A stretch of 60,000 nucleotides of DNA, taken from NCBI RefSeq assembly GCF_029227915.1, contig NC_079878.1, positions 6,078,001 to 6,138,000 on the forward strand, written 5' to 3'. The DNA is from Hydractinia symbiolongicarpus. Taxonomy: Eukaryota > Cnidaria > Hydrozoa > Anthoathecata > Hydractiniidae. Each line of letters begins with the position of its first letter. The stretch's first letter is position 1. The position numbers were made by a program, and so were the translations under genes. This document shows positions 12,292 through 24,600 of the stretch, one piece after another. A model generated the notes under the pieces. That model was given only the letters and a program-made list of their open reading frames with translations. It had not been told where the DNA came from and made no database searches.

Positions 12292-14475
12292 TCAGTTGAC
12301 GAGTCGCCTCGTTGCATTTGATATCTCGAGACAATCAACATCTACTTTTATCAACTTTCGTTTTGTATTTCTTGATCCTCGAATACAGAGTATTGCTAAA
12401 CCCAGTAAACAAAATGATAATTTCGTCCGAAGCCAGTTTGTAACGGTACTTTGTTCTAGATTTCTTTTTTCCGCTACTTTATGCGACAGAGTGGAGATAA
12501 AATGTTCTGTCTCTCGAGTGGATCCGCCATATGGTGTGAAAATCAGCGGTGTAAATGATCCGTGTTCTACTTCTAGCACTCTTTGTCCATATGCACGTTT
12601 CTTGATGTTTTCATTCGACTTGAATGCATTAGGCAGTTTTTAATTGAGGTATGTCAAAGCGAATGGGTTAAACTCTTGCGTCAAAAAATGCTTGTTGACC
12701 TTGTTGCCAGAATCCTCTAACGCTAATGTCGAGTCTAGCTTTATTTGTGGAGTTTGCAGAGTTGCTTAATTTCTTTCTGTAGCCAGCCGTTGTAAATGCA
12801 GTTTTGTTTCTACATTATTGGAAATCTCTTCAGATATTTTTAACAAAGTATCTCTTAATTCATCGTGACGTTGATGAATATAGCCACCCTTGACACATGA
12901 CATAGCATGGTCGATCGTGAAGCATTTTCCACAGATGGGTATAAATCGCTAAAAGAGAAGTATTTGCATATGTAGATAAATAAAATTACGGATGTTTTAA
13001 CAATCCATTCATTTACCAACCCAATGATGTACTTTTCTTTCTCATCTCGTGTACCTATAAAGCTGCCACGATATTTATTTCCATCTGTAGTGATGTTCAT
13101 CTCCGTGTCACTGAAGACATCATCAGCTACTAATTTATGTTCATCCTTTACTAGTAAACATGATTTTGATGCTTTAGGATAATAGCCGAATAATGGAACA
13201 TAATGTCCAACTTTATCCCACCATTTTCTTAATTTAAATATTTTTTATGCACCTCCCAGATCATCAGCATAAGCGCAGTGAGTTATGTTCAACTTTCTAT
13301 CTTCCACGTCATTCTTCAACAGCGGGAGGAGAGGAACAATACCATCTGCATATGCTGGCATAGCGAGTTGGTCACCTTGAGTTGTTCCTTCTGCCGATAA
13401 TATTTCTTTCCCACCCATAACAAACTGCCTCGACGGTGAGCTATAACAATTTTGTATATACGTAGACATAGCTGGATATTGTGAAGTAGTACTTTCCGAT
13501 TGAGTGAGTTAAAAGCACCTACTAAAATTAATGTTGTCATGGCATTAGCACATTGTTGTCATGGAATGAGCAGCTGCCTCACATCCAGAAGGTAGACCAG
13601 CACATAATTGGAGAGAAACACCGCTTTCAAGTATTTTACGTTGAATTACTGATATTATGGACTTTCGAAGAACCTCCCCCACACCGATAGGCCGCACACC
13701 AGCTTTCTTATCTAGTGGCATTAACCTACAACCGATGTATGCTTCCAGTGAATTGCCTTCTGTGTGATCGAATGCAGTTGTACAAAGATTTTTCGCGAAC
13801 CGAGCCAAAGATGATCTCAATTCTACACCGATCTTTCCAAAATTATTTGACACTAATATAGATCTCCAGCCATCTGAATTCATTTCTGACGGTCCTGCTG
13901 AACACTTTGTACGAAGTGCGGCTTTCAATGTTGTTGTTTCAAATATGTTGTTGTAAATAGTAGGATCGATAAATAATCCAATTTGATAAATAATCCCCTT
14001 TGAGAAGCACAGATACATCAGCGTCAACAGGATTTGGATGTTTCAACCTCAGTTCTTGGAGTGTCTCATCAGTTAGATCCAGTACTCCACCAGACATCTT
14101 ATCATCCAATAATCTCAGTGCAGCATGTATCTTTCATTGAAGCATTAGTTTTGCAAAAGTAAGCAGTAGCGCACTGCTCTGGAGGATTCAGGGAATTAGG
14201 TTTTGGGATTTTAGATTGTATAGTCCTCGATTCTCTCATCAAATCATCGAATTTTGCTTCCACCCAGATATTTAGTCTACGGTTAAGACATTCAGAGTGA
14301 TCCTTCGCTTTGGACTTGTATGATGGTTTTTGTAGTAGAAGCATCGGCAGCGTCATAACTGCTTTAATAAAAAAACCCTTCAATAAATCTAATTGGCGGA
14401 AATTGCTTGGCGTCTGATCACAATTTTCCCATTTAAGTGAAACACAGCTCATAACAACTTTTGACAACGAATGCT
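12292..14475 (-). pseudogene. Broken non-LTR retroelement: reverse transcriptase with R2-like C-terminus
   Basis: Read on the minus strand, blocks of one polyprotein follow in order but in changing frames. From 14475 down come an N-terminal region with LNRRLNIWVEAKFDDLMRE, then SGGVLDLTDETLQELRLKHP. RT motifs follow: RLMPLDKKAGVRPIGVGEVL (near 13730-13680), a damaged motif A (LVGAFNSLNR, lacking the usual Asp-containing DAxNAF), EGTTQGDQLAMPAYADGI (near 13330-13390), and the catalytic YADD (near 13265). Then a thumb-like region with GYYPKASKSCLLVKDEHK, a knuckle-like CFTIDHAMSC, RHDELRDTLLKISEE, and EHGSFTPLIF with the end at 12292. An RT followed by a Cys/His knuckle and a restriction-like endonuclease region is the R2-type LINE order; assignment to that group is inference. 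Frameshifts, a small internal duplication near 13550 and loss of the motif A Asp show it is dead. Confidence 0.75.
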
Positions 14476-14565
14476 GCAGACTTTCAAGCACTTTATAATG
14501 AACAGTGGAACGACTACAAAAATTTAAAAATACAAAATACAAAATTACAAATACAAAAAAACGCA

Positions 14566-14971
14566 TCCCTTTACTGTGTAAATTCTCCGTTGTTTACGAG
14601 TCTACGTATCCTGGGTGCCATGATAAAGATATTGGGAAAACGATCGAACCTTGCAGGAACGTATACTTGAACATGCTTGGTATGACAGCAATAGTCCTGT
14701 ACGGAAGCATATGGACAACTGTATGAGTGTTGGTCACATTATCGGCATTCGTAATTTCAATAATAATCTGTTTAATGGTGACGTAAATCCAACTGATGTG
14801 TCAAATAATTTGCGTTCTTCGCACATTAATATGGTGAAGCACAACGTTCGTGTTCTCGATAAAAATGATAATTGGGACATATTATTAATGAAAGAAGCCT
14901 TAAAGATTAAGCAAATACAACCCAATTTGAACTTTGGACTCATGGCTCTCAAGGAATTGTCCTTTTCTTAA
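14566..14971 (+). pseudogene. Penelope-like element fragment, GIY-YIG endonuclease end
   Basis: In two plus frames the sequence matches the C-terminal GIY-YIG endonuclease module of Penelope-like retroelements. It reads VVYESTYPGCHDKDIGKT, then, one frame over, LQERILEHAWYDSNSPVRKH with a Cys after it (MDNC), and ends with KIKQIQPNLNFG and a stop at 14971. The order of a GIY-like strand, CPGC-type Cys pair, YIG-like triad, R..EH helix, then H..C fits the family. The YIG triad reads DIG, and a frameshift lies near 14650, so the copy is inactive. No RT part is present next to it on this strand. It is head-to-head with the broken RT at 12.3-14.5 kb. Confidence 0.7.
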
Positions 14972-14979
14972 ATAGTTGA

Positions 14980-15590
14980 AACAGCACTTGTAAGTTCACT
15001 CTTATGATAACTTCGTTGCATATCGGAATATTAGTATATTTTTATAACAAATATATTTTGTTGTAATTGTTTAGACCTAATACAAGTTCTTTTATTTCAT
15101 ACAACAACGTTAGCAAAACGAAACTCAAAGCAAGTTTGTATCAAGCGTTTGGACCACAAAAAAATCGCGATGACAACCACTTTTACTATCACCATGGATG
15201 GAAGTTTTTTTATGAATGCAGTTGATATGTGGTGGTAAAACAAATAAAAGTCTTCCTCTGTGTCAATAAGCAAACTCACTATACAACGAAATGGAATCAA
15301 TGAAGTTGATCGACAAAATAATTTCCCCGTATAGTATCGCAGAGCAACAAAGATTGGTTATTCCAAATCTAAAAGCACTTGTGATTTTTGATGTCTTCAG
15401 AGATTAAATAACAGACAACGTTTAAAGGGGATACAAAGATAAAAACATCGAAGTAGCCTTTGTTCCTGCTATGAGAGAGAAATACATGCTCTTTTGTAAC
15501 CCTGTATTTGATTCTTATGAGAGGATTATCGTAACGTTTTCGATATTTTTTAAGACAATGAACATTATATCGTAAAAAATTCGATTTAAT
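14980..15590. other. No gene seen
   Basis: Short open frames only. The right part may belong to the LTR described next, but I could not place its left boundary. Confidence 0.35.
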
Positions 15591-15599
15591 ATTTCTTAG

Positions 15600-15760
15600 T
15601 TTCTTAGTATTTCTTTATATGTATATCTTGTATATATTATTACCGTACGTTTAGTACAACTTGTATAATATATAGTACGTTTGACCAGAATTAAAAAAAA
15701 CTAACGTGTATTCCTTCGTCGATCTATACATGGTATCAGAAGCGGGATGATCTCACAAAA
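15600..15760 (+). mobile_element. Copia-type LTR end with primer-binding site
   Basis: TGGTATCAGAAGC at 15731-15743 matches, with one extra base, the initiator-Met-tRNA primer-binding site TGGTATCAGAGC of Ty1/Copia retrotransposons. It directly follows a sequence ending in CA at 15730, as an LTR 3' end should. The AT-rich sequence before it looks like an LTR, but its 5' TG is not defined. After the site comes a short ATG (15850) reading MNCC with an early stop, so no gag survives. Probably a solo or truncated 5' LTR. Confidence 0.5.
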
Positions 15761-16548
15761 AAAATCTCGCCACTTTTTCACACAACATTTTAAGTGTACA
15801 CAGAGAAGAAGAATCCACAGCTTTTACACATTTCAACACCACAACGAAAATGAATTGTTGCAACACCACCAAAAACAACAATAATCCAATATTGTAAGAA
15901 TAATGGTTAAAGACAAGATTCTCATGTTGTTTGTATTTTTGCATCTGTAAAAATTACGAGTTTTTTTGTTGAAGATCTAAAGTCATCGCCTCTTTTAGTA
16001 CCTCAATGGATGGGGCGAAAAAATACGACGTTTGACATCGCACTACCTTCAAAGTAACGGTAGAGCAGAAGTGCCGTGACGACAACGAAACGCATCCTTA
16101 CCACCAATGTCAGTCCCCGTGGGTCACTCAACACGGACAAAATCACGAAGGCTTTACTTTTGCACTGAAACACTTCTTTGCTTGATTTAGGGTTGTCACA
16201 TGCTGAACTACTTTTCGGTTGCAGTATCCCCGACCCCCTGACAAAATTGATCGGAGTTTAAAAGGAATAGTCTGACTTAGCTGACGCTCGAGAAGCCCCA
16301 ATCAGCCATAGACTCCTACATGCTTCAAAGCAACCTTCAACTACAGATCATTACGTGGAATTAATTAGGAAGAAACCCGGTACGGTTTAATTTGCGAAAA
16401 TTAATCACATAAAATTTGTCTGAAAACCTTAAATCGCTAAATTTTCTTTCATGAAAATTGTTACCTCAAAAATACGCGAATTTTTGTCAAAACACAAGAA
16501 AAGTACGTACTTAGCGAGAAAAATATATCTCTGCTATTATTTCTTAAA

Positions 16549-16733
16549 AGTCTTTAATACCTCGAAAAGCAATGGTTTACGATGAAAACATCCTATAATA
16601 AACCGCAAAGTTTTTAATACCCCGAAAAGCAATGGTTTACGATGGAAAAATCCTAAAATAAACCGCAAAGTCTTTAATACCTTGAAAAGCAATGGTTTAC
16701 GATGGAAACATCGTAAAATAAACCGCAAAGTCT
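16549..16733. repeat. 60-bp tandem repeat, three copies
   Basis: Three head-to-tail copies share GAAAAGCAATGGTTTACGAT and AAATAAACCGCAAAGTCTTT, with an exact 60-bp period. Only a few substitutions separate them. The bordering sequence (16380-16520) has TTTGCGAA/CGCGAA motifs seen in a dispersed family also present near 23.5 and 28.2 kb. Confidence 0.9.
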
Positions 16734-16869
16734 ATAGCATAATATGCTTTGCATCAAATCGTAAAAATAAATTCTGCGAAATATATCTTATTTTCAAAAT
16801 CTCTAATTCGCAGCATCACTTTTTCGCAAATTTACTAAAAAGGATAGTCAATAATTATTTGGGCTGATC

Positions 16870-17710
16870 ATATATTTATTCTTTTTGATAGTTCCATTTT
16901 TAGGCTTCATGAATGGAAAAACTATCCCACTGCTTTCGTTGTCTGGAAACGATTAAGAAATACAAAAACTCGAAATCCTACAAATAAGTTTATATTCCAT
17001 ATCCAAAGTTGAAAACATAATTTTTTAAAAAGTAAATAATGTTTTGGCTGCGAAATAACAATGACGTAAACGTAGCTTATTTTCGTGTCACGCAATCTAA
17101 CAAAAAACCGTCTGTGTGGGAGAGACTCCACTGAGGAGTTGATTTTGTGGTCATTTCCGGCTTTGTGGCTTTCCGTTGAAGATCTGGGTACAAAGTCGTA
17201 AAATTGCTTATTATTGAAGTATTAACCAAAGATTATCTTTTTAGAGATTTAGTTGATAAAAACACAAAATGGCGTCACATCAACAATTGTTTGAACACTT
17301 GCATGAATTTTCCTAGTTCTATACAGTAAAAGAAACTTTCCAGCAATGAATCTTCTTTGCTATAATTACTTTCACCAAAAAGGAAGTTGACATGGTAACA
17401 CAAATTGCAGCTAAATACCACAAATGGATACTTCAACAAAATGTAAATAAGGTAATAAGCAAGCAAATAAACAATTTTTAATTAAATCAGTAGAAAAACA
17501 AAAACATTTTGCATTTATGGATGACGTATATTTTAGTTGTAGTATATATCTTACTGTCATGGACATAAGACATAGTTTACTGAAGCGGTTTTGTAGATGC
17601 TTAATTTGTTTTTTTTGGTAACTATATTATTGTAAATATTCTGGTAATTGTTCTGATGCTCTAGTTTGTTGTTTTCGCAGTGCTTGTTACAGAGTTTGTT
17701 TTGTTGTTTA
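16870..17710. other. No gene seen
   Basis: AT-rich, with only short motif-free open frames on both strands. Confidence 0.4.
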
Positions 17711-17712
17711 CC

Positions 17713-17889
17713 GTTGTTGTTTGTTGTTATTGTTATTGTTATTGTTGTTATTGTTGTTGTTGTCTCTGTTATTGTTGTTATTGTTGTTGTTGTCTCTGTT
17801 ATTGTTGTTATTGTTGTTGTTGTTGTCGTTTCTGTTATTTTTGTTTTTTTTGTTTTTGTTTCTGTTGTTGTTGTTGTTGTTGTTGTTGT
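17713..17889. repeat. GTT-rich microsatellite
   Basis: About 175 bp of GTT/ATT triplets with occasional GTC, forming three similar sub-blocks with a ~36-bp higher-order period (TTGTTGTTGTTGTCTCTGTT). Frames through it give poly-Val/Asn/Cys tracts that I do not regard as protein. Confidence 0.95.
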
Positions 17890-17919
17890 TACTGTAGGTA
17901 AACAAACATAGCAAAACTA

Positions 17920-20340
17920 GATATATGCTTCAATTTCACTTATAATGAAACTTGGACAGCACAAGACTTAAGTGGTTAATTAATGCGGAAATTAATTTGT
18001 TTATTGTTAAAAGATGGTAAACAATAAGCAGTAGAATTACCGGCTTTTGGTTTTCAATATAAGAGGAAATAAAACAATGTGCAAGTGACCAACAAAGTCA
18101 ACAGAAAATCATTCTGCGGTGTGTATTTTATTTGTCCTTAGAGTGGAAAGAATAGCAAATATCAGCAGGGAGTAGAAATTGTTGTGTTTTAAATTATTAT
18201 TGTTATCATTATTATTATATTTGCACTGGATATTTACATTTAAGGTTGAATCTTCTTTCCAAATGTGTCCTGTTTGGTTTTTTAAAAAATATATATAAGA
18301 TAAATTTTAAATAATAAGAAATAATATATTCAGAAAAGGAAAATATTTTCAGTTAAAAAATGGGTCATACATTTTAATGCTAATCAAAAGTTTTTCTTAT
18401 AATTATGTGGTAGAACTTTCGTACTTCTGGAATCACCTATCATTAATTGATTAACTATATTATTTATTGATTGATTACAATAGTGATTAAACAGTATCAA
18501 AGGGAAATACCTTCTGAAGTAATAAACATCACCCTGTGTAAAAAGAGTGACAATAAGTGTTATTTCAGCATGTCTCCAAATAATAGTTTGTCCATTTTAT
18601 GGCAGCTGTTTTTGTAGAAGAAGCAATGACCCACTAGAAAAAATTACATGATGCGTCACACTCAGCGTGCTACGCCGATTCTCCCGATTTGTGTATCTTT
18701 ATATCTCACAACGCTTATAACGAGCCTCTTCATGAGCGCCTCTCTCTAATGTGCACACACCCTCTCAACTATATGTATTGTGTAACTGGTGGTGTCTTCA
18801 CGAGTTTTTAGACTAACTTCAAATTTTTAAATAGAAATATTTATATTTTTATTTTTTGTTGAACGCAAAATTTTTTATAATAAGTTGCTTCATGTTTGCT
18901 AAAGTGATTTTAATAACCAGGTGTGGAAAAGAATTGTTTAGGAAACAAAATGTTTTGACTGTATTTTCTATCTTGCGCTTAAGATGTTATATTAACCGCC
19001 CGTCTCATTTGCGCTTGTTTTCAAGTTAAAAGTTAGACAAAGCTACATAGCCCGCTGTTATCTGACAACCTACAACAATCATATCAGACTTCTGTAGTCT
19101 ATTGGCTGTGAATTTTTTTCTGGTATCTTTTTTAACAGGTTTATGTGGTGTAAAAAATCATTTAGTTAAACTGTCAACTAAAAGGTTTCTGATGTTTGTT
19201 ATTTTGGTTTCGTGCAACATGCTCACAGCGTTTTTCCATGTTTTACGTAACCGATATGTACCGACTGTAGTGCTCGTCTATATTATTTCAATTTAAACAG
19301 ATCAGTTAAATTTCTTTCTGTAGTTCTTGATAAGAAACAATAGGATTTAACATGTCATTAATATGCTAACCCAATTAACCCTTTCTTAAACAAAATCAAT
19401 GCAACAACTACTCTATCTTGGACAGTTTATATGAGAAAATCCACACAAGACTTTTTAACTTATGTAAAAAATTTCCGTACATTGAATATTTCGGAAATCA
19501 TAGCTAGATAGTTAATCGGTATTGTAAATATTATAAGCCACACAACTTTGCGTATTTGTTGTGTCAAAGTTTGATTGAGAAATATTTTATTTCTTTTCAA
19601 GCTTGTGTTTTTCTTGTGAATAACCGTCTGTTTTCTTACAATACACATGTTGAATAATTGGATTGTTGTTATGCGTGATATGAAGAATGATTATTTTTTG
19701 TTTTGTTTTGTGTATGTAAATCTACCATCTGAATTCATGTATATGTCACACAACACCACAAAACGCCAAGCGTTAGACGCCAACCTGTAATATTTCGACC
19801 AAGAAGAAAGCTTATTGTCATATTGGCTGTCTAAAACCCTCGATTCAAGGGCAACGTAATAAGACACTAGCAAGCGGTAGAAAGTTGTATGCGACTCCCG
19901 CCTGCGAACGTGAGAGGGGAAAAATGGAGTTTGTGATTTGTCTATCTACGTTATGCAAGAAAAATATAATTAAAAAATTAGTTTTTTTTTTTTTTTTGTT
20001 ATACCCATACTACCAAAATCTCTTTAACTCAACTATCTCAATTTTGATGTTTGTGTTGGTAAAGTTGTTTTTCTTTCTGTTTTTTTACTTGTGGTAAAGT
20101 TTACTTGATATGTTTAACCTACAATCTCCCGTGACGTGTTGTTGTTTGAATAAGCATTTAACAGCTACTTAGAGCAAGTCGGTAATATTATTGAACCGTG
20201 ACCCTTGACAAAATGATTTTCTACTTAATACAGTTTTTATAAGCAGAGTGCTAAAGACAGCTTTTATGTCACACATTTTAAATATTTTTTTTTCTCTGAT
20301 AATATTATGTTGAGGTTTTGTGTTATTTCTTTAGTATGTT
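17920..20340. other. Upstream region of the 20.37-kb gene, no exon proven
   Basis: I find no coding exon. Just before the gene, TTATTTCTTTAG ending near 20333 is an acceptable splice acceptor, so a non-coding 5' exon upstream is likely. A poly-T run of about 17 lies near 19982. Confidence 0.4.
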
Positions 20341-20372
20341 GAGAAGAATAAATTTATTGAAATGTAAAAACG

Positions 20373-21419
20373 ATGGCCGACATTACTAATCAATCACAAG
20401 AAAGTAAGATGGGTTGTTCATTGTTACGGCAGTGCAGAAGAAGGACTCAGAGTGAACCACCGCGAAAATATAAACCAGGAAAAACGAAATTAAAAGATAT
20501 CAGCAAACAACATAAAAGTTATGATGAACTTAATAAACCAATAAATGAACAATTTAATCACCAAGAATGTAATAACCATTTATTAACACATTCCTCGTTA
20601 ACTGTGCCACAATTTGATACGCGGAATATTAAAGTGACAGAACGTTGTAAATTATGTGATAAAGAGAGAGAGAATGAGCCAAGATTGCATCAAAGTACTA
20701 CTTTTTCACAAAATGAATGCCATGTGGAAAAATGTGAGAACACTTTCAATCAGCAAAATGTTTTATCTAAAACACTTAGCTTAGACTTTCAAAAACCTGC
20801 AACTACAATGGCGTCCTCAACGAACGATAACATTGAAAATTCTTCGTGCTTTCCAAAGCTAGGTTGCTGCCGGAAAACAAAAAGAAAAGAAAGAAATAGT
20901 AATAATAATAATACTCGTAATACAAAATCAAATTGCAATCGTATAACTTATGAAGATTATACGAAATTGTCTCAAACTTCGTCGTTGAATAGTAGCGTAT
21001 GTACAGGCAGTTTACTGACAGCGAGTAGCTGTTTAACGGCGTCTTCATGCGACGCGTCCACGTTACTTTCCGATCAATCTTCTATGTCGCAGGACTCAGG
21101 TTTTGACGAACCGCCTTGTTTCTTAAATATAATATTTCACAATCATAAGTGTAAAGGAATGCACAGTTGTAAGAAAAAAGATTATATTAGTTTGAATTTG
21201 CATTTGAAAGCACTAATGAATTGCATGCCGAAAAGTTTTAGTGAAAGCGAAGCGATACAGCATCAGCTAGCAAATTGTAGTGGAGTACAGAGGGACCCAT
21301 ACTTAGCAAAAAGAAGGAACGCAATATGCGAGACTTCAGAAGAAATGAGGTCGAATTTTAGCGAAGCGTTGTGTGCTTTTTTAACTCTTCAAGCTATGGC
21401 TAAATACGAATTTTTATAA
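20373..21419 (+). CDS. Unknown 348-residue Cys/Ser-rich protein
   Basis: A single uninterrupted 348-codon frame, by far the longest in this half of the window. The start is the ATG in AAAACGATGGCC. In-frame AT-rich sequence and a likely splice acceptor (to ~20333) lie just upstream, so the coding start may follow a 5' UTR intron. I see no signal peptide or membrane segment. Visible features: basic N-terminus with RRRTQSEPPRK (a candidate phosphosite), a C-x2-C (CKLCDKE, near residue 93), a GCCRKTKRK basic cluster (near 166), an Asn run, a Ser/Thr-rich tract around residues 200-245 (TASSCLTASSCDAS), then QDSGFDEPPC and a more ordered C-terminal ~100 residues. The C-terminal part has HKCKGMHSCKKKD and LHLKALMNCMP. 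I do not recognise a family. The disordered, signalling-like middle and conserved-looking end suggest an intracellular regulator, but that is a guess. The 3' flank holds a GTT microsatellite. Confidence 0.75.
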   Translation: MADITNQSQESKMGCSLLRQCRRRTQSEPPRKYKPGKTKLKDISKQHKSYDELNKPINEQFNHQECNNHLLTHSSLTVPQFDTRNIKVTERCKLCDKERENEPRLHQSTTFSQNECHVEKCENTFNQQNVLSKTLSLDFQKPATTMASSTNDNIENSSCFPKLGCCRKTKRKERNSNNNNTRNTKSNCNRITYEDYTKLSQTSSLNSSVCTGSLLTASSCLTASSCDASTLLSDQSSMSQDSGFDEPPCFLNIIFHNHKCKGMHSCKKKDYISLNLHLKALMNCMPKSFSESEAIQHQLANCSGVQRDPYLAKRRNAICETSEEMRSNFSEALCAFLTLQAMAKYEFL

Positions 21420-21458
21420 TATATATGTGTATCATACTTTATGTTATTTCCGTTGTGT

Positions 21459-21538
21459 CTGTTGTTGTTGTTGTTTTTGTTTTTGTTGTTGTTGTTGTTG
21501 TTTTTGTTGTTGTTGTTGTTGTTTTTTGTTGTTGTTAT
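21459..21538. repeat. GTT microsatellite in probable 3' UTR
   Basis: Repeats of GTT with TTTTTG interruptions start about 40 bp after the stop of the 348-residue gene. Probably transcribed in its 3' UTR. Confidence 0.9.
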
Positions 21539-21619
21539 GTTTTTTCTTATGTTTCTTTTATTCTTTTTATTTAAGATTTTTTGTCATTCTTGTAATGAGA
21601 ATCTCTAGATCATGAGTTT

Positions 21620-24600
21620 TGTTAATGTTTTGAAATAACCGCCAGTAAAATCCCTTTCGCTGTGTCTTTTCAAATATCTTTATTATTTTTTCACATTTTT
21701 TCTTAATTCCATTTAAGACCCTCCCTCTTATTATATCCCTCCACAAAAAACATGTTACATTTTTAATTTTTTTTTTCATTAAACACTCGGCGATGGAGAT
21801 ATATTTGCATGACAGAGATCATAGTTGGATTGACGAGTTTGTTAGAAAGATAATGTTTTTATTGTGCAAATTTTTATCACGTGATGGTTATATCACAACT
21901 TGAAAATTTCGCACAATAATGTACCACCAATTTCTTGTTGACATTTGTACTGAAAAGTAACGGGAAGAGAATTATGTTAACGTCTTCAGGTGGTAACCAA
22001 AACGGAAACACTGTATTTATTTCATAAACGAATATGCTTCGCCTCAGCATTTTAATAATTTTTCTTTTTTGAGGTTTTCTATCAACACTTACCCGTAAGT
22101 CAAAAGATCTTGAACATAACAAAATAAACGAGTGTCGTGTGGGAAATACTCGAGACAAGTGTTGCAAACTATCTTAACAATTAACAAAATAAATTAAAGA
22201 AAATTCTTTTTTGTCAAAAGTAGTCGTACATCATTATTGTTCTTTCAAAATTACAAAATTCACATTCTTGTTTTTCACACTTTTGCGACATAATTGAAAA
22301 GGAATTTTGATCCCAAAGAAAATGTGATTGGGGTATATGAAAATGTTAGTCGATTTTGCTTTTTTTTTGTCTTATGTTACTTTATGTTTGTAACCTCATG
22401 AAGTTTATCCGTATTGACACTTCGTGTCGAAGCTGTATTTATTTATCGCGGTGATATTATCACGATAATTTACATTCAAGTAAACAAACCTTGATTTGTT
22501 AGGATTTAAAAAAAATCACAAAAATTGTCTTTATTCTTATCCTTAATACATTTTTATTTTCTCGGTTTTTTTCTCATCAACAATTTAATGACGTGCAGTC
22601 AACAGATCTAGCTACGTTTTACTCCATCCGTTTACAAGAGACATTTGTCCCGAAAAAAAAATTCTTTTTACTTTCAATTTTTTTTTGTCAATCGTTTTCA
22701 TGTAAGTTTTTGATGCCTTTAATGCTACAGATTGACATTAGAAAGAAATTGAATCCGTTTTTTGTAATCTTATTTTCATTTCCCTGTAAAAACAAAAAAA
22801 AAATTGTATAAAGATGACGTCAACCGTTCTATCTTGAAGAAATCGATGTGATATTATTGATGGAGAATTTTAACATGATACCTATAAATGGAAAAATGCT
22901 AAAATTCATTTTTCGTATTCCTTTTTATATATTTATTTTATGTATGATATAAATAAACAGTTATGTGTGTTTTATATTTCATTTTATTTCTTTCTATGCA
23001 AAGATTACACCAGATGTTAAATAAATTCTGTATTCGTTACTATAATACAAAAATTGTCGTCAAAAATCTCTTTAACTTATTTAAGGATGACCTTATCGTT
23101 TTTTAAACATCCGTTTGGTTATGCAAGTCGGTGTTTTTTTTTGTTTTTTTTTACGATCACATGACACGAGCTGCCCTGTTTAGGCAAGCTGAAAAAAGTC
23201 ACAATAAATTAGTTCACAGCACATTCAATTCAAATTACAAATGCTTATTATGTTGAAAAAATATAAACAAACATTAGAATAAAATGAAATTACCTTCTCT
23301 GGCATGCATGTGTCACATGTGATACTAAAAATTAGTTATCGCATAATGACATTAAATAAAGAAAAAATCAAATCCAAACCATCTGTTAATACTAAAAAAG
23401 TTAACACTGAGTATTTTATTTACGTCATTTTCAAAACATTTGACTGTCAAATTTTCATGGATTAGTAACAAACTTGAGTTTAGGAACCTACTTTAAAGGC
23501 AGAGACTTTTGCAAAACAAAATTTCGCGAGACAAAACAATCGCAAAATTTTTATACAAACTTTTGTGAATTTCGCGAATTAGCCAATTTTGACTTTTTCG
23601 CGAGAAATAAAAATATGTGCTCGATGAATCTCAGCCTGGATATCTTCTGAACGCTACCTTAGTTTTTCGAACAGATTTCAGCCTCAAGCTTTTTATGAAA
23701 ATGCTCTTTTAAAAAAAAGTGTAGACCATTTGGGACCATTGCCTGTATGGTTCGTTTGGCAAAGAAGATTAGGATAAAACACCCTACAATGGGTACATTC
23801 CAAGGACATTTCTTTTAATATACCAAGAGTGGGACAAGAAATAAAGAAACCCTGAAAAAACCTTGTGTACAGCAAACCTTTACTTGAATTCCACCGTCAC
23901 ATTGACCACAATGTCAATAAAATAATCTTGAGATCTTTCGATTGCACTCTTCATAATAACACTTATGAAAGATAACAACAATGCACAAATTTATAATTGT
24001 CTTCATTTCATGAACTTTTTCCTCTTTATTTGAAAACATTCTCTATCCAAAGAAAAAAGAAGAAACAATAAACTATATTGAGGTATCCACAAAATTTAGA
24101 GCGAGAGAAAAATAACAACTACTTTAACCAAACAGAAAAAAAAACAATATAAAAACAATACTCGGAGCTTTTCGATGTTGCAAGGTGCTTTTGACGGGCG
24201 AGGAACACACACCCCCTCCCTAAACAGTATTATTAGCCTTGTTTAGCATGTTTTTGTCTATTGGCAGTATCCACTCTAAATAGCTGAAAATTAAATAAAA
24301 ATGGTAGTTTAGCAGCGATGAGCGATGCAAATGCAAATGCAGACGTGTTATTTTAAGTAAAATGTAAAGATGAAGTAAAAGCTGGTATTAGACATTTTCC
24401 CTTTAATGAAATCTAAATCAAGCTCGCTAAAAAATTTAAAGCAAAATGTCAAGGAAACGAAAATCTTGTTTATTTTCAATACCATAAGCTTTTGTGTGTT
24501 TTGTTGGAAGGATTAAGTTTTCCCACAACAGCTATACTGGATACAGATGTCACTGAGTAAAAGCCCACTCGATGATGGGCAGTATAGTGGCGATTTTTAA

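Noticed and set aside
12855-13100. Separate 81-codon minus gene
   Set aside because: It is a frame-shifted part of the broken retroelement, joining the INITTDG-like segment to the knuckle region.
17680-17914. Poly-Val, poly-Cys and poly-Asn frames
   Set aside because: They are translations of a GTT microsatellite in different frames, with no flanking coding signal.
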